Assembly: GCA_947500825.1 (NCBI GenBank)
Contig: CANMTR010000015.1
Coordinates: forward strand, 1-53,004
DNA: 53,004 bases
DNA from: an uncultured Paracoccaceae bacterium
GTDB lineage: Bacteria; Pseudomonadota; Alphaproteobacteria; Rhodobacterales; Rhodobacteraceae
Reading direction: 5' to 3'
The notes beneath the pieces are model-generated. The model searched no databases and had not been told where the DNA came from. It saw nothing but the letters and a program-made list of their open reading frames with translations. Each line of letters starts with the position of its first letter. Within the stretch, counting starts at the first letter, position 1. Positions 9,578 to 17,656 of the stretch are shown here, one piece after another. The position numbers and the translations under genes were made by a program.

Positions 9578-9606
9578 GGGCCTCGGCCGCGAGGCCGTTG
9601 CGTGAG
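9551..9606 (+). repeat. 28-bp tandem duplication covering the ROK stop codon
   Basis: Two copies (9551-9578 and 9579-9606) agree at 26 of 28 positions. Each contains the hairpin core CCTCG-GCCG-CGAGG and ends in TTGAG or GTGAG, so each carries an in-register TGA. The first copy encodes the last eight residues of the regulator and its stop. Confidence 0.85.
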
Positions 9607-9817
9607 GGCCCCGGGCGATACCGGGCCGTTCCACCACCAGAAAATGTCCTCCCCGGAAGATTTCCGCGACGGCGGGCCGGACCTGTATCCAAGGGGCACG
9701 AAGGCTGGACCCCGAGGTGACGGCACCTGAGCCCCGACGCCGCCGGCCGGAGCTTCCCCGAATGCCACGGCAGGCATCCCACCTCCCGCACCGCGAACGG
9801 ATCGCGGAATGGCGTAT

Positions 9818-10771
9818 CTACTCCCGCTCCAGCGTCTCCACCAGGATCGCGTCGATGTCGTCCTCCGTCACCGGGTCGGCGAAGAGGAGCCCGACCAGGT
9901 TCTGCCCGCGCCACCTCACGGTCGCCGGCCGCCACTGCCCGGCGACGAAGACGTCGCAGAGGTCCCCTTTCTCCGCCCCGTCCCAGACCAAAAGCCCGCA
10001 TCCTTCGACCGAGACGTTCTTGCACGCGGTCTCGACGAGCTCCCGGGTCCTCGTCGCCACGTGGCACGGCACGTCGCAGGGGTATCTCGGGTTGTGCCGC
10101 CGGTTCCCGGCCTGGGCGTCGAGGTTCCGGCGCCGCCGTTCGATCAGGCGCTTCGCGCAAAGATAGAAGGCGATCGCCAGGGCGACGACTGCGCCGTGCA
10201 GCGCCGCGGCCCTCGCATAGCCCTGCTCTGGCTGGACCGCGTCGAACAGCGCGCGCACCTGCGAGGTCGCGGGAGGGACCGGCTTGATCCGTTCCGGGCG
10301 CTTCTCACCCGGCCGGACGGCCCCGTCGGAGATCGTGCCTGCCCCCCGCATGTCGACGCGTGCATTGCAGCCGAGCCCGGCGGCCAGGGTCGACAGGGAG
10401 CGCGCCTCGCGCCGGATCGCGGCTACCGCGTCCGGGCCGGACGTCGCCAGGGCCGCGCGGAGCCTGGCCGCGATCCGGCCCAGTTGCCTCTCCACCCGGT
10501 CGCCACGCCCTTCGGCCCGATCGAGCGTATCCCCGATCCCCGCCATGCGCTCGCGCAAGGACGGGATCGCGTCCTCGGCCGGGGCGCGGTCGATCTGGCG
10601 GAGGGTGTGACGCAGGTCCGACACGACATCGCATCCGTAGCGCGCGCCGGTATCGGCATGGGCGCCACCGGCCGGACCGAGTGCCAGGAGGAGCGTCAGG
10701 AGGGGGGCAGGGTTACGCAACGCGGCCCGCGCGAGCCGTCCTGCGATCTTCCATTTTCGCGAGGTCGTCAC
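9818..10771 (-). CDS. Membrane-anchored PilZ-domain protein
   Basis: A 317-residue protein with an unusual layout. It starts at GTG 10771 behind AGGAG. Residues 1-40 form an export signal (LLTLLLALGPAGGAHA). About 45-180 is an alpha-helical, probably periplasmic domain with two cysteines. A membrane segment (LHGAVVALAIAFYLCA) ends in an Arg-rich stop-transfer RRRR. The C-terminal 85 residues are a PilZ domain: RRHNPRYPCDVP supplies an RxxxR-type c-di-GMP arginine motif and NVSVEGCG the (D/N)xSxxG motif. The inferred role is a c-di-GMP-responsive membrane effector, perhaps for motility or cell-surface output. No neighbour reveals the partner. Confidence 0.8.
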   Translation of the reverse strand: MTTSRKWKIAGRLARAALRNPAPLLTLLLALGPAGGAHADTGARYGCDVVSDLRHTLRQIDRAPAEDAIPSLRERMAGIGDTLDRAEGRGDRVERQLGRIAARLRAALATSGPDAVAAIRREARSLSTLAAGLGCNARVDMRGAGTISDGAVRPGEKRPERIKPVPPATSQVRALFDAVQPEQGYARAAALHGAVVALAIAFYLCAKRLIERRRRNLDAQAGNRRHNPRYPCDVPCHVATRTRELVETACKNVSVEGCGLLVWDGAEKGDLCDVFVAGQWRPATVRWRGQNLVGLLFADPVTEDDIDAILVETLERE

Positions 10772-10885
10772 GGCCCTGACTCCTGGATGCCTCCCTCATC
10801 CCACGATGGTTAGGCCGGATAGGTTACCGAAGCTTTGGCGTCCCCGCGAAAGAACCGCCCGGCCCTGCATGGGGGGGCGGCCCGG

Positions 10886-11161
10886 CTATTCCTCCTCGAG
10901 GATCTGCACGGCGTCGGCCCGGATCACGTCGGGCCCTTCCCGGCCCGAGACCCAGATGTTGCGGCCGATCACGGCCTCGTCCGCGCCGGTGCCGTCCGTT
11001 TCGGGGTGGAGCTGCGCCGTCATGAGCCGTCCGTCGGGACGACGAATGTCGATCTCCGTCTCCTCCCCGTCGGGACGGATCGCCTCGATCCGGCCGAAGG
11101 CCTGCGTGTCGAATGGGCGGGAATCGCGGAAGGCCCCGCCGGGAATCGTGTCCGTCTGCAT
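10886..11161 (-). CDS. Small conserved-looking hypothetical protein
   Basis: A 91-residue acidic protein beginning MQTDTIPGGAFRDSRPFD and ending in EEE. The ATG at 11161 is chosen because GAGGGAG lies six bases upstream; a longer frame to 11182 lacks this. Strand composition and third-position G/C look coding. The alternating pattern (GRIEAIRPDGEETEIDIRR, RNIWVSGREGPDVIRADAV) suggests a small beta-rich fold. No family recognised and no functional clue from neighbours. Confidence 0.6.
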   Translation of the reverse strand: MQTDTIPGGAFRDSRPFDTQAFGRIEAIRPDGEETEIDIRRPDGRLMTAQLHPETDGTGADEAVIGRNIWVSGREGPDVIRADAVQILEEE

Positions 11162-11349
11162 CCAGGCTCCCTCGCGTCTCACGTTGCCTGACGAGGTCGG
11201 GCGCAGGGCCGGGAAGGAAATAGAACTGGTTTAAGGCGACGGCGCTCCGTCCTTGGCGCTGTCCCGCCGGGGCACGAAGTGCAGGTTTCGCCGCGCCCGG
11301 TGCCGGTATAGTGTTCGCCCTACCTGGGGCGAGGAGCGGATTGGACGCC

Positions 11350-12150
11350 ATGACCGACAGTTGTCTCCTGCGGCGTCTCGGGCTGTTTCTCGAGCTGACG
11401 GAGGACGAACGCGCCTTCATCGACACCATAGAGGATTCGCCGCGCCCGATGTCGCGCGGTGACCTCCTCGTGCCCAAGGGCGACAATGCCCGGCAGCTCT
11501 TCGTGCTCAAGTGGGGCTGGGCGGTAGTCGTCGCGCGCGAGGTCACGGGGCGCCGGGCGATCCTGCGCGTCTATCTCCCCGGCGAGGTGATCGGCTTCGC
11601 CGAGATCGGCAGCTTCGTGGCGCCCCACGACATCGTCATGCTGACCGATGGCGTGGTCTGCCCCTTCCCGCGCGCGTCGCTGGGCGACATCTACGACCGG
11701 GCGCCGCGCCTGTCGGCCCTGCTGACGGCCCTCGGCAGCACCGAGCAGGTGATCCTGCGCGAACTGCTCCTCGCCGTGGGGCGGATGCCGGCCGAGGACC
11801 GGCTGATCCTGTTCCTGCTGACGCTGATAGACCGCCTGTCGGTGACCGGCGTCGAGCGCAGCTCCCGTTTCCACCTGCCCATGTCCCAGGCCGAGATCGG
11901 CGATACCCTGAGCCTGACGCCCGTCTATGTGAGCCGCCTCCTGACCAGGTTGCGCACGCAAGGCACGCTGGAAATGGCCGACCGCCACGTGCGCATGCCC
12001 GACCGTGCAGCGCTGGAGCGGCGCGTGGGCTACGCCCCCATGGCCACCCGCATCGACACGTCCTGGTTCCCGGCCGCTCGCGTGGAGCCGGCCTCAAACG
12101 GGCGGACGGGGCCTCGCTCCACAGCGCCGGACCCGGCGGGCAGGGCATAG
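11350..12150 (+). CDS. Crp/Fnr-family transcriptional regulator
   Basis: A 266-residue regulator. The N-terminal cyclic-nucleotide-binding-like beta barrel runs from about residue 10 to 125 (MSRGDLLVPKGDNARQLFVL, VYLPGEVIGFAEIGSF). A long dimer helix follows, then a Crp-type winged helix-turn-helix, MSQAEIGDTLSLTPVYVSRL, at about 177-196. No cysteine cluster is present, so it is not a classical oxygen-sensing Fnr. This subgroup occurs widely in Rhodobacteraceae and Rhizobiales. The ATG at 11350 is 13 bases after GAGGAG; an in-frame TTG at 11341 is closer to it and remains possible. The last 40 codons overlap a possible minus-strand gene. Confidence 0.85.
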   Translation: MTDSCLLRRLGLFLELTEDERAFIDTIEDSPRPMSRGDLLVPKGDNARQLFVLKWGWAVVVAREVTGRRAILRVYLPGEVIGFAEIGSFVAPHDIVMLTDGVVCPFPRASLGDIYDRAPRLSALLTALGSTEQVILRELLLAVGRMPAEDRLILFLLTLIDRLSVTGVERSSRFHLPMSQAEIGDTLSLTPVYVSRLLTRLRTQGTLEMADRHVRMPDRAALERRVGYAPMATRIDTSWFPAARVEPASNGRTGPRSTAPDPAGRA

Positions 12151-12269
12151 GCCACGATCTCGTCGCCCGCGGCGATGTCGCAGGCGATCGTCGTGCCGAA
12201 TGGCCGCTTCCAGCAGGGCATGCGGGCCCAGTTCCCGAACACCTTGCCGGGACTGGTCCCGCAGCGCAT
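12030..12269 (-). CDS. Possible small gene antisense to the end of the Crp-like gene
   Basis: A minus-strand frame of 79 codons from ATG 12269. Codons in its central part (FGTTIACDIAAGDEIVAYAL) almost all end in G or C, as in genuine genes of this window. The overlapping plus-strand frame is the poorly conserved tail of the Crp-like regulator. GGAG sits 13 bases upstream of the ATG. Three cysteines or more occur in the first half. No family recognised; it may equally be a chance frame created by the GC bias. Confidence 0.35.
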   Translation of the reverse strand: MRCGTSPGKVFGNWARMPCWKRPFGTTIACDIAAGDEIVAYALPAGSGAVERGPVRPFEAGSTRAAGNQDVSMRVAMGA

Positions 12270-12423
12270 CCCGTCAAGGCAGCTCCGACCATGACCCGGA
12301 GATGTATCGCACGCCGACATGGCCCGTGGAGCCGCCACGCAAGGCCCGGTCCCTCCCGATACATCCGAAAGGCGTAAGGCCCCGGGCGCGAGACGCGATT
12401 GACCCGCCCCGCGCGATCCCTAC

Positions 12424-12442
12424 CGTTGCGTAAGGCGCAACG
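12424..12442. promoter_or_regulatory. Perfect inverted repeat upstream of the GDSL esterase gene
   Basis: CGTTGCG-TAAGG-CGCAACG lies 22 bases before the start codon of the esterase. It could be a repressor site overlapping the promoter or leader, or a leader hairpin. No regulator can be assigned. Confidence 0.4.
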
Positions 12443-12464
12443 CAGCGTCTCTGGGAGGGAAACC

Positions 12465-13379
12465 ATGACCATCACGACCGCACGCGGCCTGGCCCGCGCC
12501 GCGCTGGCATCGACCGCGATCGCCTGCGCCGGCACGGCCCATGCCGCGACATTCGACGCGATCCAGATTTTCGGCGACAGCTTCTCCGACACCGGCGCGG
12601 GCTTCGCGCTCACCGACGGGGGCACCGCCGCCAGCTACCTGGCCGAGTATTTCGGCAACCCCGCGGTCCTGCCCGACACCCCCGCGCCGGGCGACAGCTC
12701 GATCAACTTCGCCGAGAGCGGGGCCCGCGTCGGCATCGAGGAGACCGCCGACAGCCCCACCAGCCTGACCAACCAGGTCGACGCCTATGTCGACCTCGTC
12801 GAGAGCGGCGCGGCCAGCTTCGACCCGGCCACCACGCTCTTCTTCCTCTCCGGCGGGCTCAACGATCACCTGGAGCCGGCCGGGAACGTCACCGCCGACT
12901 ACCGCGAGCAGGTCGCCGACCTCGTGGGCCTGGGCGCCGACTACATCCAGATCGCGCTCCTGCCGCGCGAGGTTCCGGCCTTCACCGACAGCGCCGACAA
13001 CCTCAACCCCGCCTACCGCGCCCTCGTGGGCGAACTCGACGCGCAGTACGGCGATGTCAGCGTCACTCTCAGCCAGTGGGGCACCTATTTCGACGACATC
13101 ATCCTGAACCCCGACGCCTACGGCTTCACCAACGTCACCGACGCCTGCCTCGACGGGTTCGGAGAGGGCGCCACCATCTGCGCCAGCCCGGAGACGTATT
13201 TCTACTACTACTCCGCGCACCCCTCCGATGCCGCCCACCGCGTCGTCGGCCAACGCCTCTACGAGGATACCCTGGCGCTCGACCCGGTCGCGCCGGTGCC
13301 GCTGCCGGCGGGCGGCGCGCTCCTTCTCGCGGGCCTCGCCGGCCTCGGGGTCCTGCGGACGCGCCGGTCGCGGGGCTGA
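12465..13379 (+). CDS. SGNH/GDSL-family esterase with VPLPA-CTERM sorting signal
   Basis: A 304-residue exported lipase/esterase-like protein. It starts at ATG 12465 behind GGGAGGGA and has a signal peptide ending AHA at about residue 27. Block I is FGDSFSDTG with nucleophile S39; the oxyanion Asn is in GLND; the block V Asp-His pair is in HPSDAAH (D255, H258). These identify a GDSL hydrolase. The C-terminal 27 residues are a sorting tail: VPLPAGG, a hydrophobic helix and RTRRSRG. This is the variant of PEP-CTERM handled by exosortase-type enzymes. Expected location is the cell surface or outer envelope. No exosortase is in the window. The substrate is unknown. Confidence 0.88.
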   Translation: MTITTARGLARAALASTAIACAGTAHAATFDAIQIFGDSFSDTGAGFALTDGGTAASYLAEYFGNPAVLPDTPAPGDSSINFAESGARVGIEETADSPTSLTNQVDAYVDLVESGAASFDPATTLFFLSGGLNDHLEPAGNVTADYREQVADLVGLGADYIQIALLPREVPAFTDSADNLNPAYRALVGELDAQYGDVSVTLSQWGTYFDDIILNPDAYGFTNVTDACLDGFGEGATICASPETYFYYYSAHPSDAAHRVVGQRLYEDTLALDPVAPVPLPAGGALLLAGLAGLGVLRTRRSRG

Positions 13380-13389
13380 AGCCCGCCTG

Positions 13390-13416
13390 GACGCGGGGCT
13401 CCGTCGGCCCCGCGTC
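13390..13416 (+). terminator. Hairpin after the GDSL esterase gene
   Basis: GACGCGGGG at 13390-13398 pairs perfectly with CCCCGCGTC at 13408-13416, ten bases after the stop codon. No U-tract follows, so termination would be weak or factor-assisted. Confidence 0.5.
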
Positions 13417-13635
13417 AATCCGCGAAATCGTCCGGCGCCGCCCACGGGGCGGTGGCGCACGCCGCCCCCAACCTCCAGGCGCCGTCCCGACCCCCATGTG
13501 GAAGCTGCCCGCGAGCTCGGTCGAGGGCGTACCCGCGTGGCGGGCGCGCAGGCGGCTCCCGATCGTGACGTCGCAGGGCTCCCCGGCTCCCCCCGCGACG
13601 AGCTTGCACTGGCCACGGGGCGGGGGGGCTGCCAT
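13415..13635 (-). pseudogene. Possible frameshifted small gene
   Basis: On the minus strand the codons of QCKLVAGGAGEPCDVTIG through STELAGSFHMGVG end almost all in G or C, then the pattern switches frame and continues as DGAWRLGAACATAPWAAP to DDFAD and a TGA. One extra G in a GGG run near 13488 would join the two into a protein of about 70 residues. This is the codon signature of a real gene with a one-base deletion, or of a sequencing error in a homopolymer. No ribosome site was found at the first ATG (13635). Family not recognised. Confidence 0.35.
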
Positions 13636-13670
13636 GCTCCATCCCAGATCGCCCCCACCCAGGAAGTGCC

Positions 13671-14648
13671 ATGACCCGACTGACCGTCCCCGCGCTGACG
13701 AGCGTCCTTCTGTCCCTCGGCGCCGCCGCCTCGGCGCAGGGAACCGATTGCGGCGAGGTCTCCATCACCGAGATGAACTGGACCTCGGCGGCCGTCGTGA
13801 CCAACGTGGCCACCTTCATCATGGAGCAGGGCTACGGCTGCGAGGTCTCGGTCGTGCCCTCCGACACGGTTCCCGCCGTCACCTCCCTGTCCGAGAACGG
13901 CGAGCCCGACATCGTCACCGAGATGTGGCTCAACGGCGCCGGCGAGGCCTATGACCGCCTCAAGGCCGAGGGGCGCATCCGCGAGCTCGCCCCCGTGCTC
14001 GACCCCGGCGGGATCGAGGGGTGGTGGATCCCCGCCTACCTGGCCGAGGCGCATCCCGAGTTGACCACCATCGAGGGGGTGCTGGCCAACCCCGACCTGG
14101 TGGGCGGCCGCTTCCACAACTGCCCCGAGGGCTGGGGCTGCCGGGTGCTCAACGACAACCTGCTGCCCGCCTTCGGCGTGGCCGATGCCGGGATCGAGGT
14201 GTTCGACCACGGCTCGGGCGAGACGCTGGCCACCTCCATGGCCTCCGCCTACGAGAGCGAGGAGCCCTGGTTCGGCTACTACTGGGCGCCCACCGCGCCC
14301 ATGGGGCGCTACGACATGGTGTCGGTCGATCTCGGCGCCTACGACGACGCCGCCTTCCAGGCCGCCAAGAACCAGGATTCGCAGGATGTCGGGCGTTCGT
14401 CCTTCCCCGCCTCGACCGTGCTGACCGTCGTCACCGCCGACTTCGCCGAGAGCCATCCGACGATCGTCGAGTTCCTCTCCAACATGACCTTCCAGACCGA
14501 CACCATGAACGAGGTCGTCGCCTGGATGGACGAGAACGCCGCCTCCGGCGAGGAGGGCGCGGTCTATTTCCTGACCACCCACCGCGACGTCTGGTCGGAC
14601 TGGCTCGACGACGGCGCCCGCGAGCGGCTCGCCCAGATCCTCGACTAG
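13671..14648 (+). CDS. Glycine betaine/proline-type ABC substrate-binding protein (OpuAC/ProX-like)
   Basis: A 325-residue exported binding protein with a signal peptide ending in AASAQ (about 23). It has the OpuAC fold signature: ITEMNWTSAAVVTNVATFIM at the mature N-terminus, the GEPDIVTEMWLNGAG block and WWIPAYLAEAHPELTTI. Tryptophans in MNW, EMW, GWW and PWF are positioned like the aromatic cage that binds quaternary ammonium groups. It starts behind AGGAAG. No permease or ATPase lies beside it, so it is an orphan that must work with a transporter elsewhere. Ligand could be betaine, choline or carnitine. Confidence 0.85.
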   Translation: MTRLTVPALTSVLLSLGAAASAQGTDCGEVSITEMNWTSAAVVTNVATFIMEQGYGCEVSVVPSDTVPAVTSLSENGEPDIVTEMWLNGAGEAYDRLKAEGRIRELAPVLDPGGIEGWWIPAYLAEAHPELTTIEGVLANPDLVGGRFHNCPEGWGCRVLNDNLLPAFGVADAGIEVFDHGSGETLATSMASAYESEEPWFGYYWAPTAPMGRYDMVSVDLGAYDDAAFQAAKNQDSQDVGRSSFPASTVLTVVTADFAESHPTIVEFLSNMTFQTDTMNEVVAWMDENAASGEEGAVYFLTTHRDVWSDWLDDGARERLAQILD

Positions 14649-14734
14649 GCCCCGGCGGGGCGCGCGGGGGGGCGGTCTGGCCCTGCGCGCATCCGTCCCT
14701 TTGGCCGGCGGGCGGGCCGGATTATCTCCCTTCC

Positions 14735-15208
14735 ATGCCCGATCTGCCACCCGAGAACGTCCAGGACTATCCCCGCCCGCCCCGGCTGGAGGCCGTGCCC
14801 CACCGCGTCCTCGTCCGGCTGGGCGGCGCGACGGTCGCCGACACCACCCGCGCCCTGCGGGTGCTCGAGACGCATCACGCGCCCACCTACTACATCCCGC
14901 CCGACGACGTGGCCGCCCGGCTCGATTCGGCCCCGGGGGCGAGCCTGTGCGAATGGAAGGGGCGCGCGCGCTATTTCCACGTCACCGCCGGCGGCGTCAC
15001 CGCGCCCCGCGCCGCCTGGGCCTATCCCGATCCCGCACCCGCCTTCGCCGGGCTCGCCGGATGCCTGGCCTTCTACGCTGGTGCGATGGAGGCGTGCCAC
15101 GTCGGCGCGGCGCGGGTGATCCCGCAGCCCGGCGACTTCTACGGCGGCTGGGTCACGCCCAACCTCTCGGGCCGGCCCAAGGGCGCGCGGGGGACGGAGC
15201 ATTGGTGA
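14735..15208 (+). CDS. DUF427-family protein
   Basis: A 157-residue cytoplasmic protein of the DUF427 family. Typical blocks are the NVQDYPRPPRLE opening, HHAPTYYIPPDDV, SLCEWKGRARYFHV, AWAYPDPAPAFAGL, FYAGAM and the C-terminal FYGGWVTPNLSGRPKG. The fold is a small beta barrel of unknown biochemical role. The ATG is preceded by CTCCCTTCC, a poor ribosome site. Its TGA overlaps the GTG start of the following kinase-like gene (GTGA at 15205-15208), so the two are co-translated. Confidence 0.85.
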   Translation: MPDLPPENVQDYPRPPRLEAVPHRVLVRLGGATVADTTRALRVLETHHAPTYYIPPDDVAARLDSAPGASLCEWKGRARYFHVTAGGVTAPRAAWAYPDPAPAFAGLAGCLAFYAGAMEACHVGAARVIPQPGDFYGGWVTPNLSGRPKGARGTEHW

Positions 15209-16536
15209 GCGGGCCCGGCGACGGGGACGATCCCGGGCCGGGCGTTCCGGTCCCCTCGCGGCGCCTGGCGCGGTTCCTGCGGATGGGCCGGCTCGCGGGC
15301 GGCGTGGCCGGCGGCGCCGCCCTGGACGGGATGCGCCGCGCCGCGGGCGGAGAGCGGCCGCGCCTGGCCGAGGCGCTGCTCTCGCCGGCCAACGCCCGCC
15401 GCATCGCCACCGAGCTGTCGCGGATGCGGGGCGCGGCGATGAAGGCGGGCCAGCTCCTGTCCATGGACGCGGGCGACGTCCTGCCGCCCGAGATCGCCGC
15501 GATCCTCGAGCGGCTGCGCGCCGAGGCCGACCCGATGCCCCCCCGGCAGTTGCGCGACGTGCTCGACGCCGAATGGGGCGAGGGCTGGCTCACGCGGTTC
15601 GAGCGGTTCGACGTGCGCCCGCTCGCCGCCGCCTCGATCGGCCAGGTCCACCGGGCGCGCACGAAGGACGGGCGCGAGCTGGCGCTCAAGGTTCAGTATC
15701 CGGGCATCCGCGACAGCATCGACAGCGACATCGCCAACATCTCGGGGCTGATCCGCTGGTCCGGCGCCGCGCCGCCCGGCGTCGATCTCGCGCCCCTGAT
15801 GGAGGAGGCCCGGCGCCAGCTCCACGAAGAGGCCGACTACGCCCGCGAGGGACGCAACCTCGACCTTTTCGCCGCGTGGCTGGAGGGCGACCCCGGCCTT
15901 GCCGTGCCGCGGCGTCACCCCGACTTCTGCACCCCGAACGTGCTCGCCATGGACTACCTTCCCGGCACGCCGGTCGAGCGGCTGGCCGGGGCCGCGCCCG
16001 AGATCCGCGACGAGGTGGCGCGGCGCCTGATCTCGCTCGTCCTGCGCGAGCTGTTCGAGTTCCGGGCCATGCAGACGGACCCGAACTTCGCCAACTACCT
16101 GGCGGACCCCGCGACGGGACGGATCGTGCTCCTCGATTTCGGCGCGGTGCGGACGTTCTCGCACGACACGTCCGAGGGGTTCCGCAGGCTCATGCGGGCG
16201 GGCCTCGCGCGCGACCGCGCCGCCGCCGCGGAGGCGATGGCCGCGGTGGGCCTGACCGGGCCCGACACGCCCGCGGCGCAGCGCGAGACGATCCTGACCA
16301 TGTTCGACACCGCCATGGCCCCGATCCGCCAGGAGGGTCCGTTCGACTTCGCCACCAGCGACCTGGCCGTGCGCCTGCGCGACGCGGGGCTCGAGATGGG
16401 CGCCCGGCGCGAGGCCGCCCATGTCCCCCCGGGCGACACGCTGCTGGTCCAGCGCAAGGTCGCGGGGACGTATCTCCTCGCCGCCCGGCTCGGCGCGCGG
16501 GTGGATCTCGGCGCCCTCGTCGCGCCCCACGCCTGA
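15205..16536 (+). CDS. ABC1/UbiB-family atypical kinase-like protein
   Basis: A 443-residue member of the ABC1/ADCK (UbiB) family. It carries the family-specific KxGQ helix (RGAAMKAGQLLSMDAGD), the A-rich loop AAASIGQVHRA in place of a glycine loop, the VAIK-like lysine in LALKVQYPG, EADYAREGRN, the catalytic-loop DPNFANYL and the metal-binding DFGAVR. Such proteins bind ATP and assist ubiquinone synthesis or lipid handling. This one is shorter than UbiB and lacks the C-terminal membrane helices, so it is probably a paralogue. GTG start overlaps the DUF427 stop. Confidence 0.85.
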   Translation: MSGPGDGDDPGPGVPVPSRRLARFLRMGRLAGGVAGGAALDGMRRAAGGERPRLAEALLSPANARRIATELSRMRGAAMKAGQLLSMDAGDVLPPEIAAILERLRAEADPMPPRQLRDVLDAEWGEGWLTRFERFDVRPLAAASIGQVHRARTKDGRELALKVQYPGIRDSIDSDIANISGLIRWSGAAPPGVDLAPLMEEARRQLHEEADYAREGRNLDLFAAWLEGDPGLAVPRRHPDFCTPNVLAMDYLPGTPVERLAGAAPEIRDEVARRLISLVLRELFEFRAMQTDPNFANYLADPATGRIVLLDFGAVRTFSHDTSEGFRRLMRAGLARDRAAAAEAMAAVGLTGPDTPAAQRETILTMFDTAMAPIRQEGPFDFATSDLAVRLRDAGLEMGARREAAHVPPGDTLLVQRKVAGTYLLAARLGARVDLGALVAPHA

Positions 16537-16719
16537 CGCGGCGTCGCCAGCGTGGGAGGCGGCGGGGCGGGGCGGCGATTTCGCGCGGTTTTCCCCGCGC
16601 AGAGGTGGACGCCGTCCGGCGCAAGGCGCATGTGCGGGGCACGATGACGAGGCGACCCACTCCGACGGCCCGGCTTCCCCGCGCCCTCCGCCCTCCCCGC
16701 CGCCGGGGAGGCTTCGGCC

Positions 16720-17649
16720 ATGTCTGAGAGGGCGGGGCGGGACGGCCCCTCGCTGGGGCGGCGGCTGGTCAAGATCGGGGGCCGGCTCCTCGTGGTGCTC
16801 GCCCTCGTCTTCCTGGCGCGGGAGGTGATGCGCCACTGGAGCGGCCTCTCCGCCTGGCGTCCCGAGCCCTGGCAGATCGCCGCGGTGGCGACGCTCGCGC
16901 TCTTCTACGGGCTGTCGATCTTCGTCCTGGCCGAGAACTGGCACCGCATCGTGGGCCTCTTCGGCGACGAGCCGCGGCGGCGCACCTGGCGCTCCTACAC
17001 CATGACCCAGATCGCCAAGTACGTGCCCGGCAACGTGGCCCACCTCCTGGGGCGCGCGGTCTACCTGCGGGGCGGCGCGCTGGGCGACCGCCAGCTCGGC
17101 ATCGCCACCGCGATCGAGATCGCCGTCATGCCGGTCGGGGCGGGGCTGTTCGTGCTCCTCGCCTGCCTCGTCGTCCCGGTGGCCGACCTGGTGCCCCGGG
17201 CCGCGCCGCTCCAGCCGTTCCTCGCCCCGCTCGCCGCGGCCCTCGCCGTCGCGGTGGCGGCGGCGATGTTCCTGCCCCGCCGCGCCCCGGTCCGTGCCGC
17301 GGCGCGCTCGCTCGCCGGAACGGCCCTGATCGCGCTGGGCTTCATGTCCCTCCTGGGCCTCTGTTTCGCCCTCACGCTCAACAGCGTCGTGCCCGCGCCG
17401 GCGCTCCTGGCGGCGGTGGTGGCGGTGCTGGGCTGGATCGTGGGCTACGCCACCCCCGGCGCGCCGGGGGGGCTGGGCACGCGCGAGGCGCTGATGCTGT
17501 TCCTGCTCGACGGAACCGTCCCCGAGGCGCAGGCCCTGGTCGCCATCGCCCTGTTCCGGCTCGTCACCGTCCTGGGCGACGTGATCTGCTTCGGGGCCGG
17601 GTGGTTCCTGTTCCGCCGCGACGCCGTCCGGGAGGGCGCGCCGGACTGA
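16720..17649 (+). CDS. Flippase-like (LPTM/UPF0104) integral membrane protein
   Basis: A 309-residue membrane protein with about eight hydrophobic segments resembling the lysylphosphatidylglycerol-synthase transmembrane/flippase-like family. Typical signs are YTMTQIAKYVPGNVAHLLGR (family motif around KYxPG) and TPGAPGGLGTREA near the C-terminus, both conserved in this family. It ends seven bases before the convergent stop of the GT-C-like gene. With the GT2 and GT-C-like genes opposite, it may take part in building or flipping a polyprenyl-linked or lipid-linked glycan; this is inference from neighbourhood only. Confidence 0.8.
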   Translation: MSERAGRDGPSLGRRLVKIGGRLLVVLALVFLAREVMRHWSGLSAWRPEPWQIAAVATLALFYGLSIFVLAENWHRIVGLFGDEPRRRTWRSYTMTQIAKYVPGNVAHLLGRAVYLRGGALGDRQLGIATAIEIAVMPVGAGLFVLLACLVVPVADLVPRAAPLQPFLAPLAAALAVAVAAAMFLPRRAPVRAAARSLAGTALIALGFMSLLGLCFALTLNSVVPAPALLAAVVAVLGWIVGYATPGAPGGLGTREALMLFLLDGTVPEAQALVAIALFRLVTVLGDVICFGAGWFLFRRDAVREGAPD

Positions 17650-17656
17650 CCGCCGC

